Assembly (NCBI RefSeq): GCF_033118175.1
Contig: NW_026870963.1
Location: 1,116,001 to 1,180,000, forward strand
From: Dama dama
Taxonomy: Eukaryota > Chordata > Mammalia > Artiodactyla > Cervidae
Direction: 5' to 3'
DNA: 64,000 nucleotides
Shown here: positions 10,741 through 24,410 of the stretch, piece by piece
Numbering within the stretch: position 1 is the stretch's first letter
Layout of the letters: every line of letters begins with the position of its first letter
Translations under genes and position numbers: made by a program
Notes under the pieces: generated by a model
What the model saw: the letters and a program-made list of their open reading frames with translations, nothing else
Databases searched by the model: none
What the model was told of the DNA's origin: nothing

Positions 10741-13700
10741 ATGAAGCTGTATTGAAAAACTTGAAGAGGCTGAAAAGGTGTGAAAAATATGAAGAGCTTC
10801 AAAAGGTTTCAAAAATATGAGGAACATGAAACAATCTGAAAAATAGGAGAAGCATGAAACGGTGTTCAAAAACATGAAGGGCCTGAAAAGGTGTGAAATA
10901 TATGAAGACCGTCAAAACGTGTCAAAAATATGAGGAGCATGAAACGGTCTGAAAAATAGGAGGATCATGAAGCGGTGTTGAAAAACATGAAGAGCCTGAA
11001 AAGGTGTGAAAAATATGAAGAGCTTCAAAAGGTGTCAAATTTATGAGGAACGTGAAACGGTCGGAAAATTAGGAGGAGCATGAAACGGTGTTCAAAAACA
11101 TGAAGAGCCTGAAAAGGTGTGAAAAATATGAAAAGCCTCAAAACGTGTCAAAAATATGAGGAGCATGAAACGGTTTGAAAAATAGGAGGAGCAGGAAGCA
11201 GTGTTGAAAAACATGAAGAGCCTGAAAACGTGTAAGAATATCAAGAGCTTCAAAACGTGTGAAAAATATGAAGAGCTTCAGAAGGTGTGAAATACATGAG
11301 GAGCATGAAACGGTCTGAAAAATAGGAGGAGCATGAAACCCTGTTCAAAAACATGAAGAGCCTGAAAAGGTGTGAAAAATATGAACAGTTTCAAAAGGTG
11401 TGAAAAATATGAAGAGATTCAAAAGTGTCAAAAATATGAGGAGCATGAAATGGTGTGAAAAATAGGAAGAGCATGAAACGGTGTTCAAAACATGAAGAGC
11501 CGTAAAAGGTGTGAAAAATATGAAGAGCTTCAATAGGTGTGAAAAATATGAGGAGCATGAAACGGTCTGAAAAATAGGAGGAGCATGAAGCTGTGTTGAA
11601 AAACATGAAAAGACTGAAAAGGTGAGAAAAATATGAGGAGCTTTGAAAGGTGTCAAATATATGAGGAGGATGAAACGGTCTGAAAATATGAGGAGCATGA
11701 AGCGATGCTCTAAAGCATGAGGAGCCTGAAAAGATGTGAAATATATGAAGAGCTTCAAAATGTGTGAAATATATGAGGATAATTAAAAGTTCCGAAAAAT
11801 AGGAGGACCATGAAGAGGTGTTAAATAACATGAAGAGCCTGAAAAGGTGTGAAAAATATGAAGAGTTTCAAAAGGTGTAAAAAATATGAGGAGCATGAAA
11901 CGGTGTTAAAAATAGGAGGAGCATGAAACGTTGTTGAAAAACATGAAGTGCCTGAAAAGGAGTGAAAAACATGAAGAGCCTGAAAAGGTGTGAAATATAT
12001 GAAGAGCTTCAAAAAGTGTGAAAAATATGAGGAGCATGAATCGTTCTGAAAAATTGGAGGAGCATGAAGTGGTGTTGAAAAACAAGAAGAGACTGAAATG
12101 ATGTGAAAAATATGAAGAGCTTCAAAAGGTGTCAAAAATATGGGGACCATGAAACGGTCTGAAAAATAGGAGGAGCATCAAGTGGTGTTGAAAAACATGA
12201 AGAGCCTGAAAAAGTGTGAAACATATGAAGAGCTTCAAAAGGTGTCAAACAGATGAGGAGGATGAAACGGTCTGAAAAATAGGAGGAGCATGAAGCGGTG
12301 TTGAAAAACATGAAGAACCTGAAAAGGTGTGAAAAATATGAAGAGCTTCAAAAGGTGTCAAAAATAAAAGTAGCATGAAATGGTCTGAAAAACCGGAGGA
12401 GCATGAAGCGGTGTTGAAAAACATGAAGAGCCTGAAAAGGTGTGAAAAATATAAAGAGTTTCAAAAGGTGTGAAATACATGAGGAGCATGAAACGGTCTG
12501 AAAAATAGGAGGAGAATGAAGCGGTGTTTAAAAACATGAAGAGCCTGAAAAGGTGTCAAAAATATGAAGGGCTTCAAAAGGTGTCAAAAATATGAGGAGC
12601 ATGAAACCCTTTGAAAAATAGTAGGAGCATGAAGTGGTGTTGAAAAACATGAAGAGCCTGAAAAGGTGTGAAAAATATGAAGAGCTTCAAAATGTGTGAC
12701 AAATATGAGGAGCATGAAACGGTCTGAAAAATAAGAGGAGCAAGAAGCGGTGTTGAAAAACATGAAGAGCTTCAAAAGTTGTGAAAAATATGAAAAATTT
12801 CAAAAGCTGTCAAAAATGAGATGAGTTGAAACGGTCTGAAAAATAGGCGGAGCTTAAAACGGTCTGAAAAATAGGAGGAGCATGAAACGGTGTTCAAGAA
12901 CATGAAGAGCCTGAAAAGCTTCGAAAAAAATGAAGAGCTTCAAAAGGTGTGAAAAATATTAAGAGCTTCAAAATGTGTGGAATACATGAGGAGCATGAAA
13001 CGGTCTGAAAAATAGGAGGAGCGTGAAGCGGTGTTCAAAAACATGAAGAGCCTGAAAAGGTGTGAAATATATGAAGAGATTCAAAAGGTTTCAAAAATAT
13101 GAGAAGCATGAAACGCTCAGAAAAGTAGGAGGATCATGAAGCGGTGTTGAAAAACATGAAAAGCCTGAAAAGGTGTGAAAAATATGAAGAGCTTCAAAAG
13201 GTGTCAAAAATATGAGGAGCATGAAACGGTCTGAAAAATAGGAGGAGCATGAAGCTTTGTTGAAAAACAGGAAGAGCCTGAAAAGGTGGGAAATATATGA
13301 AGAGCTTCAAAAGGTGTCAAAATTTTGAAGAGCTTCAAAGATGTCAAAACTATGAGGAGCATGAAACGGTGTTCAAAAACATGAAGAGCCTGAAAAGGTG
13401 TGAAATATATGAAGAGCTTCAAAAGGTGTCAAAAATAGATTGGGCATGAAACTATCTGAAAAATAGGAGGAGCATGAAGCGGTGTTGAAAAACATGAAGA
13501 AGATGAAAATGTTTGAAAAATATGAAGAGCTTCAAAAGGTGTCAGAAATTAGAGGAGCATGAAACGGTCTGAAAAATAGGAGGAGCATGAAGTGGTGTTG
13601 AAAAACATGAAGAGCCTGAAAATGTGTGACATATATGAAGAGCTTCAAAACGGTCATAAATATGAGGAGCATGAATCGGTCTGAAAAATAGGAGAAGCAT

Positions 13701-16700
13701 GAAGCGGTGTTGAAAAACATTAAGAGCCTGAAAAGATGTGAAATATATGAAGAGCTTCAAAAGGTGTCAAAAATATGAAGAGCATCAAAGGGTCTGAAAA
13801 ATAGGAGGACCATGAAGCGGTGTTCAAAAACATGAAGAGTCTGAAAAGGTGTGAAAAATATGAAGAGCTTCAAAAGGTGTGAAAAATACGAGGAGCATAA
13901 AACGGTCAGAAAAATAGAAGAAGCATGAAGTGGTGTTGAAAAACATGAAGAGCCTGAAAACGTGTGAAATATATGAAGAGCTTCAAAAGGTGTAAAAATA
14001 TGAGGAGCATGAAACGGTCTGAAAAATAGGAGGACCACAAGTGGTGTTTGAAAACATGAAGAGCCTGAAAAGGTGTGAAAAATATGAAGAGATTCAAAAG
14101 GTGTCAAAAATGTGAGGAGCATGAATCGGTCTCAAAAATATGAGGAGCATCAAGGTGTGTTGAAAAACCTGAAGAGCCTGAAAAGGTGTGAAAATTATGA
14201 AGAGCTTCAAAAGGTGTCAAAAATATGACGAGCATGAATCAGTTTGAACAATAAGAGGAGCATGAAGTGGTGTTGAAAATCATGAAGAACCTGAAAAGTT
14301 GTGAAATATATGAAGAGCTTCAAAAGGTGTCAAAAATATGTGGAGCATGAAACGGTCTGAAAGTAGGAGGAGCATGAAATGGTGTTGAAAAACATTAAGA
14401 GCCTGAAAAGGTGTGAAATATATGAAGAGCTTCAAAAGTTGTCAAAAATATGAGGAAGATAAAACGGTCTGAAAAGTAGGAGGAGCATGAAACGGTGTTG
14501 AAAAACATGAAGAGCCTGAAAAGGTGTGAAAAATATGAAGAACTTCGAAAGATGTCAAAAATATGACGAGCATCAAAGGGTCTGAAAAATAGGAGGAGCA
14601 TGAAGCGGTTTTGAAAAACATGAAAAGCCTGAAAACATGTGAAAAATCTGAAGCATTTCAAAAGGTTTCAGAAATATGAGGAGCATGAAACGGTCTGAAA
14701 AATAGGAGGAGCATGAAACGGTTTTCAAATCGTGAAGAGCCTGAAAAGGTGTGAATAATATGAAGAACTTCAAAAGCTGTCAAAAATATGAGGCGCATGA
14801 AACGGTGTTCAAAAACATGAAAAGCCTGAAAAGGTGTGAAATATATGAAGAGCTTCAAAATGTGTCAAAAATAGGAGGAGCATGAAGAGGTGTAGAAAAA
14901 CATGAAGAGCCTGAAAACGTGTGAAAAATATGAAGATCTTCAAAAGGTGTCTAAAATATGAGGAGCATGACACAGTCAGAAATATAGGAGGAGCATGAAG
15001 TGGTGTTGAAAACATGAAGAACCTGAAAAGTTGTGAAATAATGAAGAGCTTCAAAAGGTGTCAAATATATGAGGAGCATGAATGGTTCTGAAAAATAGGA
15101 GGTGCAAGAAACGGTGTTCAAAAACATGAAGAGCCTGAAAAGGTTTGAAAAATGTGAAGAGCTTGAAAAGGTGTCAAAAATATGAGGGGCATGAAACTGT
15201 CTGAAAAATAGGAGGAGCATGAAACGTTGTTCAAAAACATGAAGAGACTGAAAAGGTTTGAAAAATGTGAAGAGCTTGAAAAGGTGTCAAAAATATGAGG
15301 GGCATGAAACGGTCTGAAAAAGAGGATGAGCAAGAAGCGGTGTTGAAAAACATGAAGAGGCTGAAAAGGTGTGAAAAATATGAAGAGCTTCAAAAGGAGT
15401 CAAAATATGAGGAGGATGAAACGGTCTGAAAAATAGGAGGAGGATGAAACTGTGTTGAAAACATGAAGAGCCTGAAAAGGTGTGAAAAATATGAAGAGCT
15501 TCAAAAGATATCAAATATATGAGGAGCATGTAACGGTCTGAATATTAGGAGGAGCATGAGGTGGTGTTCAAAAAAATGAAGAGCCTGAAAAGGTGTGAAA
15601 AATATGAAGAGCTTCAAAAGATATCACAAATATGAGGAGCATGAAACGGTCTGAAAAATATGAGGAGCATGAATCGGTGTTCAAAAATATGAAGAGCCTG
15701 AAAAGCTGTGAAAAATATGAAGAGCATCAAGAGGTGTCAAAATATGAGGAGCATGAAATGGTCTAAAAAATAGGAGGAGCATGAAACGGTGTTCAAAAAC
15801 ATGAAGAGCCTGAAAAAGTGTGAAAAATATGAAGAGCTTCAAAAGGTGTCAAAAATATGAGGAGCATGAAACGGTCTGAAAAATAGGAGGAGAATAAAGC
15901 GGTGTTGAAAAACATGAAGAGCCTGAAAAGGAGTGAAAAAAATGAAGAGCTTCAAAAGGTGTCAAAAATATGAGGAGCATGAAACAGTCTGAAAAATAGG
16001 AGGAGCATGAAACGGTGTTGAAAAACAGGAACAGCTTGAAAAGGTGTGAAAAATAAGAAGAGCTTCAAAACGGTCATAAATATGAGGAGAATGAATCGGT
16101 CTGAAAAATAGGAGAAGCATGAAGCGGTGTTGAAAAACATTAAGAGCCTGAAAAGATGTGAAATATATGAACAGATTCAAAAGGTGTCAAAAATATGAAG
16201 AGCATCAAAGGGTCTGAAAAATAGGAGGAGCATGAAGCGGTGTTCAAAAACATGAAGAGTTTGAAAAGGTGTGAAAAATATGAAGAGCTTCAAAAGGTTT
16301 GAAATATACGAGGAGCATAAAACGGTCTGAAAAATAGAAGAAGCATGAAGTGGTGTTCAAAAACATGAAGAGCCTGAAAAGGTGTGAAATATATGAAGAG
16401 CTTCAAAAGGTGTCAAAAATATGAGGAGCATGAAACGGTCTGAAAATAGGAGGTGCTAGAAACGGTGTTCAAAAACATGAACAGCTTGAAAAGGTTTGAA
16501 AAATGTGAAGAGCTTGAAAAGGTGTCAAAAACATGAGGAGCATGAAACGGTCTGAAAAATAGGAGGAGCATGAAACCTTGTTGAAAAATATGAAGAGCCT
16601 GAAAAGGTGTGAAAAATATGAAGAGCTTCAAAAGGTGTCAAAAATATGAGGAGCATGAAACGGTCTGAAAAATATGAGGAGCATGAAACGGTGTTCAAAA

Positions 16701-16993
16701 ACATGAAAACCCTGAAAAGATGTGAAATATATGAAGAGCTTCAAAAGATGTCAAAAATAGGAGGAGCATGAAGCGGTGTAGAAAAACATGAAGAGTCTGA
16801 AAAGGCGTGAAAAATATGAAGAGCTTCAAAAGATGTCAAAAATATGAGGAGCATGACACGGTTCAGAAATATAGGAGGAGCATGAAGTGGTGTTGAAAAC
16901 ATGAAGAACCTGAGAAGTTTTGAAAAATATGAAGAGCTTCAAAAGGTGTCAAATATATGAGGAGTATGAAACGGTCTGAAAAATGGGAGGAGC
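10741..16993 (+). repeat. 6,253-bp tandem duplication, first copy
   Basis: Every rare variant in this stretch recurs exactly 6,253 bp downstream. The start is set by GAAGCTGTATTGAAAAACTT at 10743 and 16996. Just upstream the copies diverge (TAGAAGGAGC against TGGGAGGAGC). The junction lies in the subunit motif GGAGCATGAAGC, as expected for unequal exchange between subunits. Only a few differences from the second copy were found: near 14155 (CAAGGTGTGTTG against CAAGTGGTGTTG) and near 15938 (GTGAAAAAAATG against GTGAAAAATATG). Confidence 0.93.
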
Positions 16994-19900
16994 ATGAAGC
17001 TGTATTGAAAAACTTGAAGAGGCTGAAAAGGTGTGAAAAATATGAAGAGCTTCAAAAGGTTTCAAAAATATGAGGAACATGAAACAATCTGAAAAATAGG
17101 AGAAGCATGAAACGGTGTTCAAAAACATGAAGGGCCTGAAAAGGTGTGAAATATATGAAGACCGTCAAAACGTGTCAAAAATATGAGGAGCATGAAACGG
17201 TCTGAAAAATAGGAGGATCATGAAGCGGTGTTGAAAAACATGAAGAGCCTGAAAAGGTGTGAAAAATATGAAGAGCTTCAAAAGGTGTCAAATTTATGAG
17301 GAACGTGAAACGGTCGGAAAATTAGGAGGAGCATGAAACGGTGTTCAAAAACATGAAGAGCCTGAAAAGGTGTGAAAAATATGAAAAGCCTCAAAACGTG
17401 TCAAAAATATGAGGAGCATGAAACGGTTTGAAAAATAGGAGGAGCAGGAAGCAGTGTTGAAAAACATGAAGAGCCTGAAAACGTGTAAGAATATCAAGAG
17501 CTTCAAAACGTGTGAAAAATATGAAGAGCTTCAGAAGGTGTGAAATACATGAGGAGCATGAAACGGTCTGAAAAATAGGAGGAGCATGAAACCCTGTTCA
17601 AAAACATGAAGAGCCTGAAAAGGTGTGAAAAATATGAACAGTTTCAAAAGGTGTGAAAAATATGAAGAGATTCAAAAGTGTCAAAAATATGAGGAGCATG
17701 AAATGGTGTGAAAAATAGGAAGAGCATGAAACGGTGTTCAAAACATGAAGAGCCGTAAAAGGTGTGAAAAATATGAAGAGCTTCAATAGGTGTGAAAAAT
17801 ATGAGGAGCATGAAACGGTCTGAAAAATAGGAGGAGCATGAAGCTGTGTTGAAAAACATGAAAAGACTGAAAAGGTGAGAAAAATATGAGGAGCTTTGAA
17901 AGGTGTCAAATATATGAGGAGGATGAAACGGTCTGAAAATATGAGGAGCATGAAGCGATGCTCTAAAGCATGAGGAGCCTGAAAAGATGTGAAATATATG
18001 AAGAGCTTCAAAATGTGTGAAATATATGAGGATAATTAAAAGTTCCGAAAAATAGGAGGACCATGAAGAGGTGTTAAATAACATGAAGAGCCTGAAAAGG
18101 TGTGAAAAATATGAAGAGTTTCAAAAGGTGTAAAAAATATGAGGAGCATGAAACGGTGTTAAAAATAGGAGGAGCATGAAACGTTGTTGAAAAACATGAA
18201 GTGCCTGAAAAGGAGTGAAAAACATGAAGAGCCTGAAAAGGTGTGAAATATATGAAGAGCTTCAAAAAGTGTGAAAAATATGAGGAGCATGAATCGTTCT
18301 GAAAAATTGGAGGAGCATGAAGTGGTGTTGAAAAACAAGAAGAGACTGAAATGATGTGAAAAATATGAAGAGCTTCAAAAGGTGTCAAAAATATGGGGAC
18401 CATGAAACGGTCTGAAAAATAGGAGGAGCATCAAGTGGTGTTGAAAAACATGAAGAGCCTGAAAAAGTGTGAAACATATGAAGAGCTTCAAAAGGTGTCA
18501 AACAGATGAGGAGGATGAAACGGTCTGAAAAATAGGAGGAGCATGAAGCGGTGTTGAAAAACATGAAGAACCTGAAAAGGTGTGAAAAATATGAAGAGCT
18601 TCAAAAGGTGTCAAAAATAAAAGTAGCATGAAATGGTCTGAAAAACCGGAGGAGCATGAAGCGGTGTTGAAAAACATGAAGAGCCTGAAAAGGTGTGAAA
18701 AATATAAAGAGTTTCAAAAGGTGTGAAATACATGAGGAGCATGAAACGGTCTGAAAAATAGGAGGAGAATGAAGCGGTGTTTAAAAACATGAAGAGCCTG
18801 AAAAGGTGTCAAAAATATGAAGGGCTTCAAAAGGTGTCAAAAATATGAGGAGCATGAAACCCTTTGAAAAATAGTAGGAGCATGAAGTGGTGTTGAAAAA
18901 CATGAAGAGCCTGAAAAGGTGTGAAAAATATGAAGAGCTTCAAAATGTGTGACAAATATGAGGAGCATGAAACGGTCTGAAAAATAAGAGGAGCAAGAAG
19001 CGGTGTTGAAAAACATGAAGAGCTTCAAAAGTTGTGAAAAATATGAAAAATTTCAAAAGCTGTCAAAAATGAGATGAGTTGAAACGGTCTGAAAAATAGG
19101 CGGAGCTTAAAACGGTCTGAAAAATAGGAGGAGCATGAAACGGTGTTCAAGAACATGAAGAGCCTGAAAAGCTTCGAAAAAAATGAAGAGCTTCAAAAGG
19201 TGTGAAAAATATTAAGAGCTTCAAAATGTGTGGAATACATGAGGAGCATGAAACGGTCTGAAAAATAGGAGGAGCGTGAAGCGGTGTTCAAAAACATGAA
19301 GAGCCTGAAAAGGTGTGAAATATATGAAGAGATTCAAAAGGTTTCAAAAATATGAGAAGCATGAAACGCTCAGAAAAGTAGGAGGATCATGAAGCGGTGT
19401 TGAAAAACATGAAAAGCCTGAAAAGGTGTGAAAAATATGAAGAGCTTCAAAAGGTGTCAAAAATATGAGGAGCATGAAACGGTCTGAAAAATAGGAGGAG
19501 CATGAAGCTTTGTTGAAAAACAGGAAGAGCCTGAAAAGGTGGGAAATATATGAAGAGCTTCAAAAGGTGTCAAAATTTTGAAGAGCTTCAAAGATGTCAA
19601 AACTATGAGGAGCATGAAACGGTGTTCAAAAACATGAAGAGCCTGAAAAGGTGTGAAATATATGAAGAGCTTCAAAAGGTGTCAAAAATAGATTGGGCAT
19701 GAAACTATCTGAAAAATAGGAGGAGCATGAAGCGGTGTTGAAAAACATGAAGAAGATGAAAATGTTTGAAAAATATGAAGAGCTTCAAAAGGTGTCAGAA
19801 ATTAGAGGAGCATGAAACGGTCTGAAAAATAGGAGGAGCATGAAGTGGTGTTGAAAAACATGAAGAGCCTGAAAATGTGTGACATATATGAAGAGCTTCA

Positions 19901-22900
19901 AAACGGTCATAAATATGAGGAGCATGAATCGGTCTGAAAAATAGGAGAAGCATGAAGCGGTGTTGAAAAACATTAAGAGCCTGAAAAGATGTGAAATATA
20001 TGAAGAGCTTCAAAAGGTGTCAAAAATATGAAGAGCATCAAAGGGTCTGAAAAATAGGAGGACCATGAAGCGGTGTTCAAAAACATGAAGAGTCTGAAAA
20101 GGTGTGAAAAATATGAAGAGCTTCAAAAGGTGTGAAAAATACGAGGAGCATAAAACGGTCAGAAAAATAGAAGAAGCATGAAGTGGTGTTGAAAAACATG
20201 AAGAGCCTGAAAACGTGTGAAATATATGAAGAGCTTCAAAAGGTGTAAAAATATGAGGAGCATGAAACGGTCTGAAAAATAGGAGGACCACAAGTGGTGT
20301 TTGAAAACATGAAGAGCCTGAAAAGGTGTGAAAAATATGAAGAGATTCAAAAGGTGTCAAAAATGTGAGGAGCATGAATCGGTCTCAAAAATATGAGGAG
20401 CATCAAGTGGTGTTGAAAAACCTGAAGAGCCTGAAAAGGTGTGAAAATTATGAAGAGCTTCAAAAGGTGTCAAAAATATGACGAGCATGAATCAGTTTGA
20501 ACAATAAGAGGAGCATGAAGTGGTGTTGAAAATCATGAAGAACCTGAAAAGTTGTGAAATATATGAAGAGCTTCAAAAGGTGTCAAAAATATGTGGAGCA
20601 TGAAACGGTCTGAAAGTAGGAGGAGCATGAAATGGTGTTGAAAAACATTAAGAGCCTGAAAAGGTGTGAAATATATGAAGAGCTTCAAAAGTTGTCAAAA
20701 ATATGAGGAAGATAAAACGGTCTGAAAAGTAGGAGGAGCATGAAACGGTGTTGAAAAACATGAAGAGCCTGAAAAGGTGTGAAAAATATGAAGAACTTCG
20801 AAAGATGTCAAAAATATGACGAGCATCAAAGGGTCTGAAAAATAGGAGGAGCATGAAGCGGTTTTGAAAAACATGAAAAGCCTGAAAACATGTGAAAAAT
20901 CTGAAGCATTTCAAAAGGTTTCAGAAATATGAGGAGCATGAAACGGTCTGAAAAATAGGAGGAGCATGAAACGGTTTTCAAATCGTGAAGAGCCTGAAAA
21001 GGTGTGAATAATATGAAGAACTTCAAAAGCTGTCAAAAATATGAGGCGCATGAAACGGTGTTCAAAAACATGAAAAGCCTGAAAAGGTGTGAAATATATG
21101 AAGAGCTTCAAAATGTGTCAAAAATAGGAGGAGCATGAAGAGGTGTAGAAAAACATGAAGAGCCTGAAAACGTGTGAAAAATATGAAGATCTTCAAAAGG
21201 TGTCTAAAATATGAGGAGCATGACACAGTCAGAAATATAGGAGGAGCATGAAGTGGTGTTGAAAACATGAAGAACCTGAAAAGTTGTGAAATAATGAAGA
21301 GCTTCAAAAGGTGTCAAATATATGAGGAGCATGAATGGTTCTGAAAAATAGGAGGTGCAAGAAACGGTGTTCAAAAACATGAAGAGCCTGAAAAGGTTTG
21401 AAAAATGTGAAGAGCTTGAAAAGGTGTCAAAAATATGAGGGGCATGAAACTGTCTGAAAAATAGGAGGAGCATGAAACGTTGTTCAAAAACATGAAGAGA
21501 CTGAAAAGGTTTGAAAAATGTGAAGAGCTTGAAAAGGTGTCAAAAATATGAGGGGCATGAAACGGTCTGAAAAAGAGGATGAGCAAGAAGCGGTGTTGAA
21601 AAACATGAAGAGGCTGAAAAGGTGTGAAAAATATGAAGAGCTTCAAAAGGAGTCAAAATATGAGGAGGATGAAACGGTCTGAAAAATAGGAGGAGGATGA
21701 AACTGTGTTGAAAACATGAAGAGCCTGAAAAGGTGTGAAAAATATGAAGAGCTTCAAAAGATATCAAATATATGAGGAGCATGTAACGGTCTGAATATTA
21801 GGAGGAGCATGAGGTGGTGTTCAAAAAAATGAAGAGCCTGAAAAGGTGTGAAAAATATGAAGAGCTTCAAAAGATATCACAAATATGAGGAGCATGAAAC
21901 GGTCTGAAAAATATGAGGAGCATGAATCGGTGTTCAAAAATATGAAGAGCCTGAAAAGCTGTGAAAAATATGAAGAGCATCAAGAGGTGTCAAAATATGA
22001 GGAGCATGAAATGGTCTAAAAAATAGGAGGAGCATGAAACGGTGTTCAAAAACATGAAGAGCCTGAAAAAGTGTGAAAAATATGAAGAGCTTCAAAAGGT
22101 GTCAAAAATATGAGGAGCATGAAACGGTCTGAAAAATAGGAGGAGAATAAAGCGGTGTTGAAAAACATGAAGAGCCTGAAAAGGAGTGAAAAATATGAAG
22201 AGCTTCAAAAGGTGTCAAAAATATGAGGAGCATGAAACAGTCTGAAAAATAGGAGGAGCATGAAACGGTGTTGAAAAACAGGAACAGCTTGAAAAGGTGT
22301 GAAAAATAAGAAGAGCTTCAAAACGGTCATAAATATGAGGAGAATGAATCGGTCTGAAAAATAGGAGAAGCATGAAGCGGTGTTGAAAAACATTAAGAGC
22401 CTGAAAAGATGTGAAATATATGAACAGATTCAAAAGGTGTCAAAAATATGAAGAGCATCAAAGGGTCTGAAAAATAGGAGGAGCATGAAGCGGTGTTCAA
22501 AAACATGAAGAGTTTGAAAAGGTGTGAAAAATATGAAGAGCTTCAAAAGGTTTGAAATATACGAGGAGCATAAAACGGTCTGAAAAATAGAAGAAGCATG
22601 AAGTGGTGTTCAAAAACATGAAGAGCCTGAAAAGGTGTGAAATATATGAAGAGCTTCAAAAGGTGTCAAAAATATGAGGAGCATGAAACGGTCTGAAAAT
22701 AGGAGGTGCTAGAAACGGTGTTCAAAAACATGAACAGCTTGAAAAGGTTTGAAAAATGTGAAGAGCTTGAAAAGGTGTCAAAAACATGAGGAGCATGAAA
22801 CGGTCTGAAAAATAGGAGGAGCATGAAACCTTGTTGAAAAATATGAAGAGCCTGAAAAGGTGTGAAAAATATGAAGAGCTTCAAAAGGTGTCAAAAATAT

Positions 22901-23246
22901 GAGGAGCATGAAACGGTCTGAAAAATATGAGGAGCATGAAACGGTGTTCAAAAACATGAAAACCCTGAAAAGATGTGAAATATATGAAGAGCTTCAAAAG
23001 ATGTCAAAAATAGGAGGAGCATGAAGCGGTGTAGAAAAACATGAAGAGTCTGAAAAGGCGTGAAAAATATGAAGAGCTTCAAAAGATGTCAAAAATATGA
23101 GGAGCATGACACGGTTCAGAAATATAGGAGGAGCATGAAGTGGTGTTGAAAACATGAAGAACCTGAGAAGTTTTGAAAAATATGAAGAGCTTCAAAAGGT
23201 GTCAAATATATGAGGAGTATGAAACGGTCTGAAAAATGGGAGGAGC
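16994..23246 (+). repeat. 6,253-bp tandem duplication, second copy
   Basis: Near-perfect copy of 10741-16993. It ends 337 bp before L1 copy 2, where sequence switches to GAAGCGGTGTTCAAAAACAT, the normal upstream flank of the L1. The L1 was therefore not included in this duplication. The flank up to 23246 also matches the flanks of L1 copies 3 and 4. Confidence 0.93.
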
Positions 23247-23570
23247 ATGAAGCGGTGTTCAAAAACATGAAGAACCTGAAAAGGTGTGAAAAATATGAAG
23301 AGATTCAAAAGGTGTCAAAAATATGAGAAGCATGAAACGGTCTGAAAAATAGGAGGAGCATGAAGCGGTGTTGAAAAAGATGAAGAGCTTGAATACGTGT
23401 GAAAAATATGAAGAGCTTCAAAAGGTGTCAAAAATATGAGGAGCATGAAACAGTCTGAAAAATAGGAGGAGCATGAAGCGGATTTGAAAAGCATGAAGAG
23501 CCTGAAAAGGTGTGAAATATATGAAGAGCTTCAAAAGGTGTAAAAAATATGAGGAGCTTGAAACGGTCTG

Positions 23571-23583
23571 AAATATAAGAGGA
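23571..23583 (+). repeat. 5' target-site duplication of L1 copy 2
   Basis: AAATATAAGAGGA sits directly before the inverted L1 segment. It differs by one base from the 3' copy AAAAATAAGAGGA at 25029-25041. L1 copies 3 and 4 keep the unmutated form. Confidence 0.85.
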
Positions 23584-24410
23584 TCTGGTTTCCTCAGTGT
23601 GTATGCCCAGAAGTGGGATTGCTGGGTCATATGGCAGTTCTATTTCCAGTTTTTTAGAAATCTCCACACTGTTTTCCATAGGGGCTGTACTAGTGTGCAT
23701 TCCCACCAACAGTGTAAGAGGGTTCCCTTTTCTCCACACCATCTCCAGCATTTATTGCTTGTAGACTTTTGGATAGCAGCCATCCTGACTGGCATGTAAT
23801 GGTACCTCATTGTGGTTTTGATTTGCATTTCTCTAATAATGTGTGATGTTGAGCATCTTTTCATGTGTTTGTTATCCATCTGTATGTCTTCTTTGGAGAA
23901 ATGTCTGTTTAGTTCTTTGGCTCATTTTTTATTGGGTCATTTATTTTTCTGGAATTGAGCTGCAGGATTTGCTTGTATATTTTTGAGATTAATCCTTTGT
24001 CTGTTTCTTCATTTGCTATTATTTTCTCCCAATTTGAGGGCTGTCTTTTCACCTTACTTATAGTTTTCTTTGTAGTGCAAAAGCTTTTAAGTTTCATTAG
24101 GTCCCATTTGTTTAGTTTTGCTTTTATTTCCAATATTCTGGGAGGTGGGTCATAGAGGATCTTGCTTTGATTTATGTCGGAGAGTGTTTTGCCTATGTTC
24201 TCCTCTAGGAGTTTTATAGTTTCTGGTCTTACATTTAGATCTTTAATCCATTTTGAGTTTATTTTTGTGTATGGTGTTAGAAAGTGTTCTATTTTCATTC
24301 TTTTACAAGTGGTTGACCAGTTTTCCCAGCACCACTTGTTAAAGAGGTTGTCTTTTTTCCATTGTATATCCTTGCCTCCTTTGTCAAAGATAAGTTGTCC
24401 ATAGGTTCGT
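23584..24410 (-). pseudogene. L1 ORF2 remnant, inverted part, copy 2
   Basis: Read on the minus strand from 24410, it begins RTYGQLIFDKGGKDIQWKK and continues through LNVRPETIKLLEENIGKTL, CTTKKTISKVKRQ and IANEETDKGLISKIYKQIL. A one-base deletion near 23930 (CCCAATAAAAAATG where copy 1 has CCCAATCAAAAAATG) breaks the frame. The next frame carries CSTSHIIREMQIKTTMRYHY and CGEKGTLLHCWWECTLVQPL. A further deletion near 23653 (TTTTTTAGAAATC, one A fewer than in copies 3 and 4) shifts frame again before LEIELPYDPAIPLLGIHTEE. This is non-catalytic C-terminal ORF2 sequence only. Confidence 0.92.

Larger units (their letters stand above)
1428..23583 (+). repeat. Satellite array A: ~113-bp units of four ~28-bp subunits
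   Basis: Continuous head-to-tail array. Each unit contains in order: a (ATGAGGAGCATGAAACGG then TCTGAAAAAT), b (AGGAGGAGCATGAAGCGG then TGTTGAAAAAC), c (ATGAAGAGCCTGAAAAGG then TGTGAAAAAT) and d (ATGAAGAGCTTCAAAAGG then TGTCAAAAAT). Lengths are 28, 29, 28 and 28. All four share the frame ATGArGAGCnT, AAA, GGTnT, AAAAAT, so they derive from one ancestral 28-mer. Units differ by point changes, small indels and gain or loss of whole subunits. No unrelated insertion is seen inside the array. The only long open frames are on the minus strand and are explained by the repeat period. Confidence 0.97.

Noticed and set aside
23599..23799. Plus-strand frames over the inverted L1 parts (also 23955-24404, 44676-45484, 49923-50731)
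   Set aside because: Antisense of L1 ORF2; they recur in every copy because the copies are related.
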